Notes under the pieces: generated by a model | What the model saw: the letters and a program-made list of their open reading frames with translations, nothing else | What the model was told of the DNA's origin: nothing | Database searches by the model: none | In this document: positions 1-6,660 of the stretch, piece after piece | Layout of the letters: the number at the start of each line of letters is the position of its first letter | How positions within the stretch are numbered: position 1 is the stretch's first letter | Program-made: the position numbers and the translations under genes | Origin: an uncultured Oscillospiraceae bacterium | GTDB lineage: Bacteria; Bacillota; Clostridia; Oscillospirales; Ruminococcaceae | DNA: 64,000 nt | Direction of reading: 5' to 3' | NCBI GenBank assembly: GCA_934488695.1 | Contig: CAKSSH010000002.1 | Coordinates: 1-64,000 of the forward strand

Positions 1-1
1 C

Positions 2-895
2 GGCTATATGGCGCGGGTCGCCTTTGTGATGGATCGGCTTTTGCGCCGTATCGGACTGTCCGGACGCAGCATTGTGCCGATGCTCATCGGCTTTGGGTGT
101 AGTGTGCCGGCTATTATGGCAACGAGGACCCTTTCCTCGGAACGGGATCGAAAAATGACCATGCTGCTCATTCCTTTTATGAGCTGCTCGGCAAAAATCC
201 CGATTTACGCCGTTTTCGCAACGGCTTTCTTCCCCGGACATGAGGCGTGGGTCATGATTGGACTTTATATTACCGGCATTCTTATCGGGATTCTTTCGGC
301 ACTGCTTTTGAAAAGGATCTGCTTTCGCGGCAATTCCATGCCGTTTGTCATGGAGCTGCCCAATTATCGTCTGCCGTCGGTCAAAAGCGTTTTGCTGCTG
401 ATGCGCGATAAGGCGCGGGATTTTGTGGAGAAAGCCTTTACGGTTATTTTTCTCGCGACAATTATTATCTGGTTTTTGCAGAATTTTGATTTGCGTCTGA
501 ATGTGGTGACAGACGCACAGGAAAGTCTTCTGGCGCTTATTGGGAAAACCATTGCGCCGGCCTTTGCGCCGCTGGGCTTTTCCGACTGGCGTCTTGCAAC
601 GGCGCTGCTGACGGGGTTTACGGCTAAGGAGGCGGTGGTCAGCACGCTGGGCATTTTGACCGGCACCGGAGTTTCGAGCCTTGAAACAGCACTTCCGGGT
701 CTGTTTCCGAGCACCCTTTCGGCGGTCAGCTTTTTGATTTTCACGCTGCTGTACACCCCCTGCGTAGCGGCAATTGCCGCCATTCGCCGGGAAACCCACT
801 CGTCTCTGCGGGCGGTCGGCGTAACGGTGTATCAATGTGCGGTTGCTTGGGGCGTGGCGTTCCTTGCTTATCAGTTGTTAAGCCTTGTTTTATAG
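2..895 (+). CDS. feoB: Ferrous iron transport protein B, C-terminal part (5' end outside window)
   Basis: The reading frame is already open at base 2 (Gly-Tyr before the first Met at base 8), so this is the 3' part of a longer gene. The roughly 297 visible residues are strongly hydrophobic. They contain the conserved FeoB Gate-domain features: a SGRSIVPMLIGFGCSVPAIM stretch with the pore Cys, the MLLIPFMSCSAKIPIY segment with a second conserved Cys, and a late GFTAKEAVVSTLG segment. FeoB imports Fe2+ through the cytoplasmic membrane. The N-terminal G-protein domain is not visible. A strong GC hairpin follows the stop. The family assignment is secure; the true start and any FeoA partner lie outside the window. 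Confidence 0.93.
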   Translation, partial: GYMARVAFVMDRLLRRIGLSGRSIVPMLIGFGCSVPAIMATRTLSSERDRKMTMLLIPFMSCSAKIPIYAVFATAFFPGHEAWVMIGLYITGILIGILSALLLKRICFRGNSMPFVMELPNYRLPSVKSVLLLMRDKARDFVEKAFTVIFLATIIIWFLQNFDLRLNVVTDAQESLLALIGKTIAPAFAPLGFSDWRLATALLTGFTAKEAVVSTLGILTGTGVSSLETALPGLFPSTLSAVSFLIFTLLYTPCVAAIAAIRRETHSSLRAVGVTVYQCAVAWGVAFLAYQLLSLVL

Positions 896-901
896 GGTGT
901 A

Positions 902-936
902 AGCGCCCCCTGCAAGCTTCGGCTTGCAGGGGGCGC
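902..936 (+). terminator. GC-rich hairpin after feoB
   Basis: A perfect 15-bp stem (GCGCCCCCTGCAAGC with its complement) with a TTCG tetraloop lies 6 bases after the feoB stop. No U-tract follows, so it may act as a 3'-end stabilising structure instead of a classical intrinsic terminator. Confidence 0.55.
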
Positions 937-966
937 TGCGACTCGAAGGATTTTGTGTCCGACCCG

Positions 967-993
967 AAAAATCCCCGCCGATCGGCGGGGATT
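967..993 (-). terminator. Intrinsic terminator of the amidase-like gene
   Basis: On the minus strand, just after the stop at 997, the inverted repeat AATCCCCGCCGATCGGCGGGGATT is interrupted only by its own centre and runs into TTTTTC. This is a normal intrinsic terminator for the gene at 997-2664. Confidence 0.75.
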
Positions 994-996
994 TGG

Positions 997-2664
997 TTAT
1001 AAGCGACGACCGCGGAAATGCGGCCTTGACAAAAGCAGCAGCCAGACACAAAAGCCCAGTGCGGCAACAATGAAAATCACAACGAGGATCACCTGAAGCC
1101 CGGAGGAACGAGCGGGCGGCGGTGTTTCGCTGTCCGGCAGCCGACTGTTGTCTTGAGACGCAGACAGATCCAAGACCGGGTGTAGATTGGGCGCAAGGTC
1201 GGAAACAGTCCGACGCGCGGTGCCCTGCTCGTAGGCGTAGCAGAGGGCTAAAAGCTGTGCATCCGCCCCCGGCAGCCCGACAAATTCCAGCCCGGCGGGA
1301 ATTTTGCCGTGTACGCTTCCCATCGGCACCGTGACGGCCGGCAGCCCAATCAGAGAGGGCAGATAAGCGCCGCAATTGAGCAAAAGACCGTTTTCGGCGC
1401 GGTGGGTTTTTCCGTCAAAGCCGGAGGGCAGCGGAGCGGATAGATAGGAGGGGAAAACAAGCACGTCGGCGCCGCTTTTTTGCAGCTCGGTGTTGAGCTG
1501 CTCCAGTAGGGCGGCCTTTTGTTGCTGTGCGCCGGCAAGGGACTCGCGGCAGCCGGACACATAGGTAAACAATTTCGGAATCGATAGGCTTACAACGTCG
1601 GCGCCGAGCCGCTTGAGGTCTTCAAGGGCGGCTTGGAAAAGGGCGGTGACCTCAGCGTCGGCGCTTTTAAACTCGTTGGGCGAATTGTAGGTGTATTCCG
1701 ACAGCTCCCGCAGAACGGCGATTTTTTTGCCCTGCAGGGCGTCGACCTTGAGGGCGCCGGAAAAATCCTCGGTCTTATCGGTCAGGATTTCCAGAAGCAG
1801 CGCGGCGTCAGCAACGCTTCGGGTGACGGGCACCACCGTGTCCCTGGCTCGGACAACATTAAAACAACCGGAAAAGTCTACAAGCCCGTAGGTCGGGCGC
1901 AGAGCAACAACGCCGTTTAAAGCGGCGGGATAGGTTGCGGAGGCGTTGGTGTCAACAGCCAGCGCGGCTGCGGCAAAATTAGCCGAAACAGCCACGGCGC
2001 TTCCGCCGGCACAGCCGCCGGCACTGTAGGCGGTGTCGTAGGCGTTGCGGGTTTCTCCCAAAAGCGCACTGACAGTGTAGCGGGTGACAAGATCATCGGT
2101 GCTGAGATTGGTTTTGCCGAGAATAATGGCGCCGGCATCGACCAGCTTTTGCACGGCGGCGGCATTTTCCTGCCGGACCTCGGGCGCCAGGCTGCGGCGG
2201 CCGACGGTCGTCGGAAAACCGGCAACATCAATGCTGTCCTGCACCAGCAGCACAATTCCGTGCAGCGGGCCGCGCAAAGTGCCCATGCGGCGCTCGCTGT
2301 CCAGAATCCGGGCCTGCTCCAGCGCGTTTTTATTGATGGAAAGGACGCTGTTGAGCCGAGCGTCGTCCTTATCAAAGGTGTCGATGCGTTCCAGATAAAC
2401 CTCGCAGAGCATTTCCGAGGTTATTTGGCCTTTTTGCAGCATATCGGACAATTCGGAAATACTTGCCTCGAAAATATTGCCGCGCGCCCCATCGCTCTCT
2501 GCAAGAGCGGCACCCGAAACGGTGCTGCCGACGGCCGCGTCGGAGGACGGCGCGAGGTCAGACGACAGAACGCCGGTTTGTGCGGCGACTGCCGGTGAAC
2601 AGCATAGCAGAGAGCACAAGCAAAAAACGGCACAAATAAATTTTGGAAACCGGGTTTTTTTCAT
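997..2664 (-). CDS. Secreted, C-terminally anchored amidase-signature protein, probably catalytically altered
   Basis: This 555-residue protein starts at the ATG at 2664, behind GGAGGGG; the longer upstream frame lacks such a site. Residues 1-28 are a signal peptide (MKK, hydrophobic core, ending near AVAAQ). An amidase-signature domain follows at about 60-480, with GPLHGI, AGG-x-AGGS, DTNAS and VALRPTYG motifs. A hydrophobic segment near residues 525-545 followed by basic residues suggests a membrane anchor with the domain outside the cell. Family members hydrolyse amides with a Lys-cisSer-Ser triad. Here the Lys position is Gln142 (VQD instead of VKD) and the cis-Ser position is Cys218; only nucleophile Ser242 remains. 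The protein may be inactive, a binding protein, or use altered chemistry. It is the last gene of a minus-strand group after a separate terminator, so it is probably transcribed alone. Confidence 0.82.
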   Translation of the reverse strand: MKKTRFPKFICAVFCLCSLLCCSPAVAAQTGVLSSDLAPSSDAAVGSTVSGAALAESDGARGNIFEASISELSDMLQKGQITSEMLCEVYLERIDTFDKDDARLNSVLSINKNALEQARILDSERRMGTLRGPLHGIVLLVQDSIDVAGFPTTVGRRSLAPEVRQENAAAVQKLVDAGAIILGKTNLSTDDLVTRYTVSALLGETRNAYDTAYSAGGCAGGSAVAVSANFAAAALAVDTNASATYPAALNGVVALRPTYGLVDFSGCFNVVRARDTVVPVTRSVADAALLLEILTDKTEDFSGALKVDALQGKKIAVLRELSEYTYNSPNEFKSADAEVTALFQAALEDLKRLGADVVSLSIPKLFTYVSGCRESLAGAQQQKAALLEQLNTELQKSGADVLVFPSYLSAPLPSGFDGKTHRAENGLLLNCGAYLPSLIGLPAVTVPMGSVHGKIPAGLEFVGLPGADAQLLALCYAYEQGTARRTVSDLAPNLHPVLDLSASQDNSRLPDSETPPPARSSGLQVILVVIFIVAALGFCVWLLLLSRPHFRGRRL

Positions 2665-2727
2665 CGGAGCCCCTCCCGATTTTGAAGATACTTCTATTGT
2701 AAAGAAAGCGCCGGCGAAAGTCAAGAG

Positions 2728-2760
2728 AAAAAAGCGGGGCGCCCGAATGGGCACCCCGCC
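2728..2760 (-). terminator. Intrinsic terminator of the 45-codon gene
   Basis: On the minus strand GGCGGGGTGCCC and GGGCGCCCCGC form a stem with one G-U-type mismatch, followed by six T residues. It lies 13 bases after the stop of the small gene at 2773-2910 and supports that gene being a separate transcription unit. Confidence 0.8.
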
Positions 2761-2772
2761 GTCTGCCGAAGA

Positions 2773-2910
2773 TTATCGGCAGTTTTCCGGTCCGTTTTCA
2801 AAGGACTGCTTATTTTCAAAAGACTGCTCGTTTTTATCCAGCTCGCAACCGCTCTTTTTCCGGGAATCCTGTGCGTTTTTCTTATCCTTATACTCTTTAT
2901 TATCCGACAT
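2773..2910 (-). CDS. Small hydrophilic 45-residue protein, function unknown
   Basis: The ORF runs from the ATG at 2910 to the TAA at 2773. An AGAGGTGAC ribosome binding site sits about 6 bases upstream and a strong terminator lies right after it, so it is probably a real gene. The product is highly charged (MSDNKEYKDKKN at the start), rich in Lys, Asp, Glu and Asn, and contains a repeated QSFEN pair and two Cys residues (22 and 44). It has no membrane segment or signal peptide. I do not recognise a family. It lies between rubrerythrin and the amidase-like gene on the same strand, about 140 bases downstream of the rubrerythrin stop, so co-transcription with perR-rbr is possible. Confidence 0.6.
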   Translation of the reverse strand: MSDNKEYKDKKNAQDSRKKSGCELDKNEQSFENKQSFENGPENCR

Positions 2911-3050
2911 TTCGTGTCACCTCTTTTCGAGGTTAGTATGACCGAAAAATTCGACGCTATGCAAAAAAAGGAATGGTCGGCGTGCAAAAGCCTTCGGAAT
3001 ACAGGAAAAACCGGCGCACAAAAGCGACTGTTTTGCTCAGATTGCAAAAA

Positions 3051-3587
3051 TCAGTAATTTTCCTTGCGGACCTCAAAAAAGCTTTGTGCATGAGAGCAGA
3101 CGGGGCAGACGCCCGGCGCCTTTTTGCCCATGACGAGGTGACCGCAGTTGCGGCACTCCCAAAGGGTGATTTCACTTTTTTCAAAAACCTTTTGCGCCTC
3201 AACATTTTTAAGAAGCGCACGGTACCGCTCTTCGTGAGCCTTTTCGATGGCACCGACCATACGGAACCGCGCCGCGATGGCGGGGAATCCTTCGGCCTCT
3301 GCTTCTTTGGCAAAGGTTTCGTACATATCGGTCCATTCGTAATTCTCTCCGGCCGCCGCTGCGGCCAGATTGGCGGCGGTGTCGTTAATGCCGCCAAGCT
3401 CTTTCAGCCACAGCTTGGCGTGCTCTTTTTCATTGTCTGCTGTTTTCAAAAAAATCTCGGCAATCTGTTCGTAGCCTTCTTTTTTGGCGACCGATGCAAA
3501 GTAGGTGTACTTATTGCGCGCCTGAGATTCTCCCGCAAAAGCTGCGGCAAGGTTTTGTTCGGTTTTGGTTCCTTTCAGTTCTGCCAT
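3051..3587 (-). CDS. rbr: Rubrerythrin
   Basis: This 178-residue protein has the two-part rubrerythrin layout. Residues 1-140 are a ferritin-like four-helix diiron domain, with Glu/His ligand motifs such as [18 protein letters not shown] and EKAHEERY. Residues 143-175 are a rubredoxin-like domain with CRNC and CPVC knuckles. Rubrerythrins reduce hydrogen peroxide with electrons from rubredoxin or NADH in the cytoplasm of anaerobes. Length is slightly short compared with the roughly 190 residues of clostridial relatives. The ATG at 3587 has an AGGAGG site. The Fur-family gene lies 79 bases upstream on the same strand, so a peroxide-controlled regulator-effector unit is likely. Confidence 0.96.
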   Translation of the reverse strand: MAELKGTKTEQNLAAAFAGESQARNKYTYFASVAKKEGYEQIAEIFLKTADNEKEHAKLWLKELGGINDTAANLAAAAAGENYEWTDMYETFAKEAEAEGFPAIAARFRMVGAIEKAHEERYRALLKNVEAQKVFEKSEITLWECRNCGHLVMGKKAPGVCPVCSHAQSFFEVRKENY

Positions 3588-3666
3588 GATAGTTTCCTCC
3601 TATTTTTTAAATGACGGGAGCGGACTCCCGTTTTCGGCATGGTATGGCGGGCGTGCCGCCGGATTT

Positions 3667-4062
3667 TTATGCCTCTCGGCAACTGCGGCAAAGTCCGGTA
3701 TAAATCAAAAACTGTCCCGAGACCTCAAAGTCCGGTGCGTCGGTCAAGCGAAGCTGTACCGGCGGTGGGGCGCATCGGTCGGGCACATCAAACATCCGGC
3801 CGCAGCCGGTGCACAGAAAATGACAGTGCTCCGGGACCCGAAAATCGTAATGATCCGGCCCGTTCGGCACCGGGATACGCTGAATCTCCCGCATTTCACA
3901 AAGCAGCGCAAGATTCCGATAAACGGTGCCCAGGCTGAGATTCGGTGCACGGGAGACGGCACGCCGATAGATTTCCTCGGCGGTCGGGTGATCGGGACTT
4001 TGGCGCACGATCTCTGCAATCAGACGCCGCTGCGGTGTATTACGCCGTGCCGGCTTTTTCAC
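3667..4062 (-). CDS. Fur-family transcriptional regulator, probably PerR-type peroxide sensor
   Basis: The 131-residue protein starts at a GTG (4062) with AAAGGGG about 10 bases upstream. It has an N-terminal winged helix (residues 1-75, with the LSLGTVYRNL recognition helix) and a C-terminal metal-binding dimerisation domain with a HCHFLCTGCG motif and a final CRSC, the four-Cys structural zinc site of Fur/PerR proteins. Adjacency to rubrerythrin favours PerR over ferric-uptake control, although the partial feoB 3 kb away keeps an iron role possible. Its own promoter carries a candidate Fur/PerR box, which suggests autoregulation. Confidence 0.9.
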   Translation of the reverse strand: MKKPARRNTPQRRLIAEIVRQSPDHPTAEEIYRRAVSRAPNLSLGTVYRNLALLCEMREIQRIPVPNGPDHYDFRVPEHCHFLCTGCGRMFDVPDRCAPPPVQLRLTDAPDFEVSGQFLIYTGLCRSCREA

Positions 4063-4097
4063 AAGTTGCCACGCCCCTTTGCAGAATATCTGATTTT

Positions 4098-4125
4098 ATT
4101 ATACATCAAATTTTTTACTTGTCAA
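4098..4125 (-). promoter_or_regulatory. Sigma-A promoter of the perR-like/rbr unit
   Basis: On the minus strand TTGACA (4120-4125) and TATAAT (4098-4103) match the consensus perfectly, separated by 16 bases and located about 36 bases before the GTG start of the Fur-family gene. Confidence 0.85.
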
Positions 4126-4129
4126 GCTA

Positions 4130-4146
4130 TTGAGAATAATTCCTAA
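4130..4146 (-). promoter_or_regulatory. Candidate Fur/PerR operator
   Basis: TTGAGAATAATTCCTAA is an imperfect palindrome (most arm positions pair around a central A), AT-rich and of the size of a 7-1-7 Fur/PerR box. It lies 4 bases upstream of the -35 element. The match to the consensus is partial. Confidence 0.5.
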
Positions 4147-4221
4147 TAAAAAATTAAAAAACACAACTTTCGTGGGTACGGCATAGAATAGAAAGAAATT
4201 TAAAAAAATTGCAAAAAGGTG

Positions 4222-4250
4222 TTGACATCTTCTGTATGGTATGTTAAAAT
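4222..4250 (+). promoter_or_regulatory. Promoter of the tRNA cluster
   Basis: TTGACA (4222-4227), a 17-base spacer and TAAAAT (4245-4250) lie about 30 bases upstream of tRNA-Val. Confidence 0.8.
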
Positions 4251-4281
4251 ATAACCCGTCGCCGAAAGCGGCTGACGGTGC

Positions 4282-4357
4282 GGGAGCATAGCTCAGCTGG
4301 GAGAGCACCTGCCTTACAAGCAGGGGGTCACAGGTTCGAGCCCTGTTGTTCCCACCA
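4282..4357 (+). tRNA. tRNA-Val (UAC)
   Basis: The cloverleaf has acceptor GGGAGCA paired with TGTTCCC, anticodon arm CCTGC-CTTACAA-GCAGG with anticodon TAC, and T-loop GTTCGAG. CCA is encoded. It is the first of three closely spaced tRNAs. Confidence 0.96.
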
Positions 4358-4359
4358 AT

Positions 4360-4436
4360 GGCCCGGTAGTTCAGCTGGTTAGAACGCTAGCCTGTCACGC
4401 TAGAGGTCGTGGGTTCGAGCCCCATCCGGGTCGCCA
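4360..4436 (+). tRNA. tRNA-Asp (GUC)
   Basis: The acceptor GGCCCGG pairs with CCGGGTC (one G-U), the anticodon arm is CTAGC-CTGTCAC-GCTAG with anticodon GTC, and CCA is encoded. Only two bases separate it from tRNA-Val. Confidence 0.96.
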
Positions 4437-4443
4437 TAAATAT

Positions 4444-4519
4444 GCGGGTTTAGCTCATCTGGTAGAGCGCCACCTTGCCAAGGTGGAGGTAGCGAGTTCG
4501 AGCCTCGTAACCCGCTCCA
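4444..4519 (+). tRNA. tRNA-Gly (GCC)
   Basis: The acceptor starts GCGGGTT, the anticodon arm is CCACC-TTGCCAA-GGTGG with anticodon GCC, and CCA is encoded. It ends the three-tRNA transcript; a terminator follows at once. Confidence 0.96.
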
Positions 4520-4523
4520 CGAG

Positions 4524-4560
4524 AGACGCTTAAAGAAGCCATCCTTTAAGCGTCTTTTTT
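4524..4560 (+). terminator. Intrinsic terminator after tRNA-Val-Asp-Gly
   Basis: AGACGCTTAAAG and CTTTAAGCGTCT form a 12-bp stem with a short loop, followed by TTTTTT. Confidence 0.9.
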
Positions 4561-4575
4561 CAAAAAACGAATAGC

Positions 4576-4649
4576 GGCGCCATAGCCAAGCGGTAAGGCA
4601 GAGGTCTGCAAAACCTTCAACCCCGGTTCGATTCCGGGTGGCGCCTCCA
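4576..4649 (+). tRNA. tRNA-Cys (GCA)
   Basis: The acceptor GGCGCCA pairs with TGGCGCC, the anticodon loop CTGCAAA carries GCA, the T-loop is GTTCGATTC and CCA is encoded. It lies just after the terminator of the other tRNAs and may be expressed by read-through, since no clear separate promoter is visible. Confidence 0.96.
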
Positions 4650-4651
4650 AA

Positions 4652-4683
4652 AAAAGGACTACTTCGGTAGTCCTTTTATTTTT
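4652..4683 (+). terminator. Intrinsic terminator after tRNA-Cys
   Basis: AAAAGGACTAC and GTAGTCCTTTT enclose a TTCG tetraloop, and the T-rich ATTTTT follows. Confidence 0.88.
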
Positions 4684-4737
4684 GAGAATAGCATAGGCAA
4701 AGCTATGCTCAAGGCACATAAAGAGGGCAACCCGACG

Positions 4738-4844
4738 GCGGAAAAAGCTGCGCGCTGCCTTGCCGCGTTATAGGCGGGCAGCTCGGCAGGGCGGAAAAAG
4801 CTGCGTGCTGCCCTTGCCGTGTTATAGGCAGACGGCTCGGCAGG
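4738..4844 (+). repeat. Two tandem 53/54-bp repeats in a noncoding gap
   Basis: Copies at 4738-4790 and 4791-4844 both begin GCGGAAAAAGCTGCG and end CTCGGCAGG, differing by a few substitutions and a 1-base indel; a third copy starts (GCGGAA) and stops. The gap from 4684 to 5043 also has a small hairpin (AGCATAG/CTATGCT near 4690-4710). No convincing gene is visible: ORFs on both strands here are short, lack ribosome binding sites and cross the repeats. Confidence 0.75.
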
Positions 4845-5043
4845 GCGGAATTATTGTTGACAAAAAAAGCATAAGCGTTTTGGAAAGACGGGAAAAATTT
4901 GATAAAAAAGCTCGGTTCGGGCATATGTCCGGAAACAGGAGCCTCAATATCCGGGATATACCGGGCATTGAAGGGAACCGGCCGTGCGGCGGATCGCCTG
5001 AAACAGCCGGACTTCTATGCGCCGTCGCGTTGTGAGGGAAAGA

Positions 5044-5072
5044 TTGACAAATTAAACAGAGTGTGTTATGTT
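5044..5072 (+). promoter_or_regulatory. Promoter of the channel/cytidylyltransferase/kinase operon
   Basis: TTGACA (5044-5049), 17 bases, then TATGTT (5067-5072), about 40 bases before the ATG at 5114. Confidence 0.65.
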
Positions 5073-5113
5073 TATAAAGTGACTTTTGTTAAAAAATCCA
5101 ATTGGAGGGCATT

Positions 5114-5881
5114 ATGAAATCTTCGGCAAAAAAAGTGTTAGGGGAATTTTTGGGATCGGCTTTTGTCAGCTTTTTCGGACTGGGGCTGCTGGTCCCGTTT
5201 GTTTGTCTCGGCTATGTTTCCAATATGTATGAGTTTTCGGTGTGGTTCGGCGCGGTTTTTGCGCTGTCGGTGGTGATTTTCGCGCCGATCAGCGGTTGTT
5301 TTTTAAACCCCGGGGTCACGTTGGGCTGGGCCTTTTTCGGCGGCTTTGAAAAGCGGCTGATTTTGCCGTACATCGTGGCGCAGATTTTGGGCTGGGGCGC
5401 CGGGCTGATTCCGATTTTTATCGGATTTGACAGCGTTTTGAGCCAGTGGGCCGAAAAAACAGGCGGCAACCCGGCCGCGCTCTTTTACTGCAATACGGCG
5501 CCGGAGCACCTGTTTGGCGGCTTTGTCATGGAATTTGCCATGTCGGCTTTGCTGATGATTGCCATTTTCGCGCTGCTTGATGAGCGGCTGCCCAATAAGC
5601 CCTCTGCCGGGCTGTTCCCGATTGCTATCGGCGCAGTCATTGCACTGGATATTGCTTTCGGCGGCGGCTTTACCGGGACGGCCATCAACACCGCACGGGA
5701 TCTCGGCCCGCGCCTGTTCTGTTTTGTGTACGGACGGATCCGGGGTTACGACGTGTCCGGCATTTTTGCCGGCTGGCAGTGGGTTTTGTACCTGACGGCG
5801 CCGACAGTCGGCTGCGTTTTCGGCGGCTTTTTCTACCGGGCCGTGTTTGCAAAGCTTCTTCCGAAAAAAGCCGAAAACTAA
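5114..5881 (+). CDS. MIP-family (aquaglyceroporin-like) membrane channel with altered NPA motifs
   Basis: The 255-residue protein starts at the ATG at 5114 behind GGAGGG. It has about six membrane segments and the two re-entrant half-helix signatures of major intrinsic proteins. The first is LNPGVTLG (Asn65-Pro-Gly instead of NPA). The second is INTARDLGPR (Asn192-Thr-Ala instead of NPA), keeping the ArgAsp of glycerol facilitators (NPARD). These channels let water or small polyols cross the cytoplasmic membrane. Both pore motifs are altered, so selectivity may be unusual. It heads an operon with a nucleotidyltransferase (38 bases on) and a sugar/polyol kinase, which suggests a small polyol is imported and trapped by phosphorylation. 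Confidence 0.85.
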   Translation: MKSSAKKVLGEFLGSAFVSFFGLGLLVPFVCLGYVSNMYEFSVWFGAVFALSVVIFAPISGCFLNPGVTLGWAFFGGFEKRLILPYIVAQILGWGAGLIPIFIGFDSVLSQWAEKTGGNPAALFYCNTAPEHLFGGFVMEFAMSALLMIAIFALLDERLPNKPSAGLFPIAIGAVIALDIAFGGGFTGTAINTARDLGPRLFCFVYGRIRGYDVSGIFAGWQWVLYLTAPTVGCVFGGFFYRAVFAKLLPKKAEN

Positions 5882-5919
5882 AAAGCGGCGCTTCCCAATG
5901 TTTTAAAGGAGGGGTTTTC

Positions 5920-6660
5920 GTGAATATCGGCGTGATTCTTGCCGGCGGTATCGGACAGCGAATGGGTGCGGACAAGCCCAAGCAGTTTTTAGAGGTGGAC
6001 GGTAAACCCATCATTATATACACCTTAGAGGCCTTTGAGCGGCACCCGTTGATTGACGCGGTCGAGGTGGTCTGCGTCGAGAGCTTTCAGCAGTCGCTGT
6101 GGGAGCTGGTGCGGCAATACGGGCTTTCCAAGGTCCGTTGGATTACGCCGGGCGGCGATAACTGTCAGGCGTCGACTCGCAACGGTATTTACAATCTGGA
6201 GCAGGAGTGCAGCCCGGACGATATTGTGGTGCTGCACATGGCTGCCAATCCGCTGGTGGAAGAGGAAATCATCACCGACTGTATCCGGGTGACCGAACGG
6301 TACGGCAATGCCGCGTCGGCAGAGCCGGTGCTGGCGTACACCTTTATGGCGCGGGACGAGCAAAGCTCCGACCGCTATATCCCGCGGGAGCAGGTCCGCC
6401 TGCTCAATATGCCGCTGGGCTACCGCCTCGGCGAAATGCTGGAGGTTTACCGGGCGGCCTATGCCAAGCATAAGGGAATTGACGGCAATGTTTATGCCGA
6501 CACGCTGTATGTGGATTACGGAAAGCCGGTGTATTTTTCTAAAGGGTCGCGCCGGAACATTAAAATCACGACGCCGGAGGACCTTTTGTTGTTTAAAGCG
6601 TATCTTGAAATTATCCGGGAGGAGGAAAAACAACGTGGAGAAGTTTCTGGTAGGCATTGA
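5920..6660 (+). CDS. IspD/TarI-family cytidylyltransferase, probably for an alditol phosphate
   Basis: The 246-residue protein starts at a GTG (5920) behind AAAGGAGGGG. The nucleotide-binding loop is canonical: LAGGIGQRMG then KPKQF at residues 7-25. The C-terminal NIKITTPEDL fits IspD/TarI enzymes, which join CTP to 2-C-methylerythritol 4-phosphate or ribitol 5-phosphate. The normally conserved HDAARP substrate motif reads HMAANP (residues 106-111), so Asp and Arg that contact the polyol phosphate in IspD are replaced. With a polyol channel before it and an FGGY kinase overlapping it, a CDP-alditol product (ribitol, glycerol or similar) is more likely than isoprenoid synthesis. The exact substrate cannot be read from sequence. 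Confidence 0.8.
   Translation: MNIGVILAGGIGQRMGADKPKQFLEVDGKPIIIYTLEAFERHPLIDAVEVVCVESFQQSLWELVRQYGLSKVRWITPGGDNCQASTRNGIYNLEQECSPDDIVVLHMAANPLVEEEIITDCIRVTERYGNAASAEPVLAYTFMARDEQSSDRYIPREQVRLLNMPLGYRLGEMLEVYRAAYAKHKGIDGNVYADTLYVDYGKPVYFSKGSRRNIKITTPEDLLLFKAYLEIIREEEKQRGEVSGRH

Noticed and set aside
4709..5035. ORFs on both strands across the repeats after tRNA-Cys
   Set aside because: They lack ribosome binding sites, overlap the promoter of the next operon and are explained by low stop-codon density in the duplicated DNA.
6308..6634. Upstream extension of the FGGY kinase frame (109 extra codons)
   Set aside because: It overlaps the cytidylyltransferase gene in another frame and has no family similarity; the GTG at 6635 has a strong ribosome binding site and starts the kinase fold directly.
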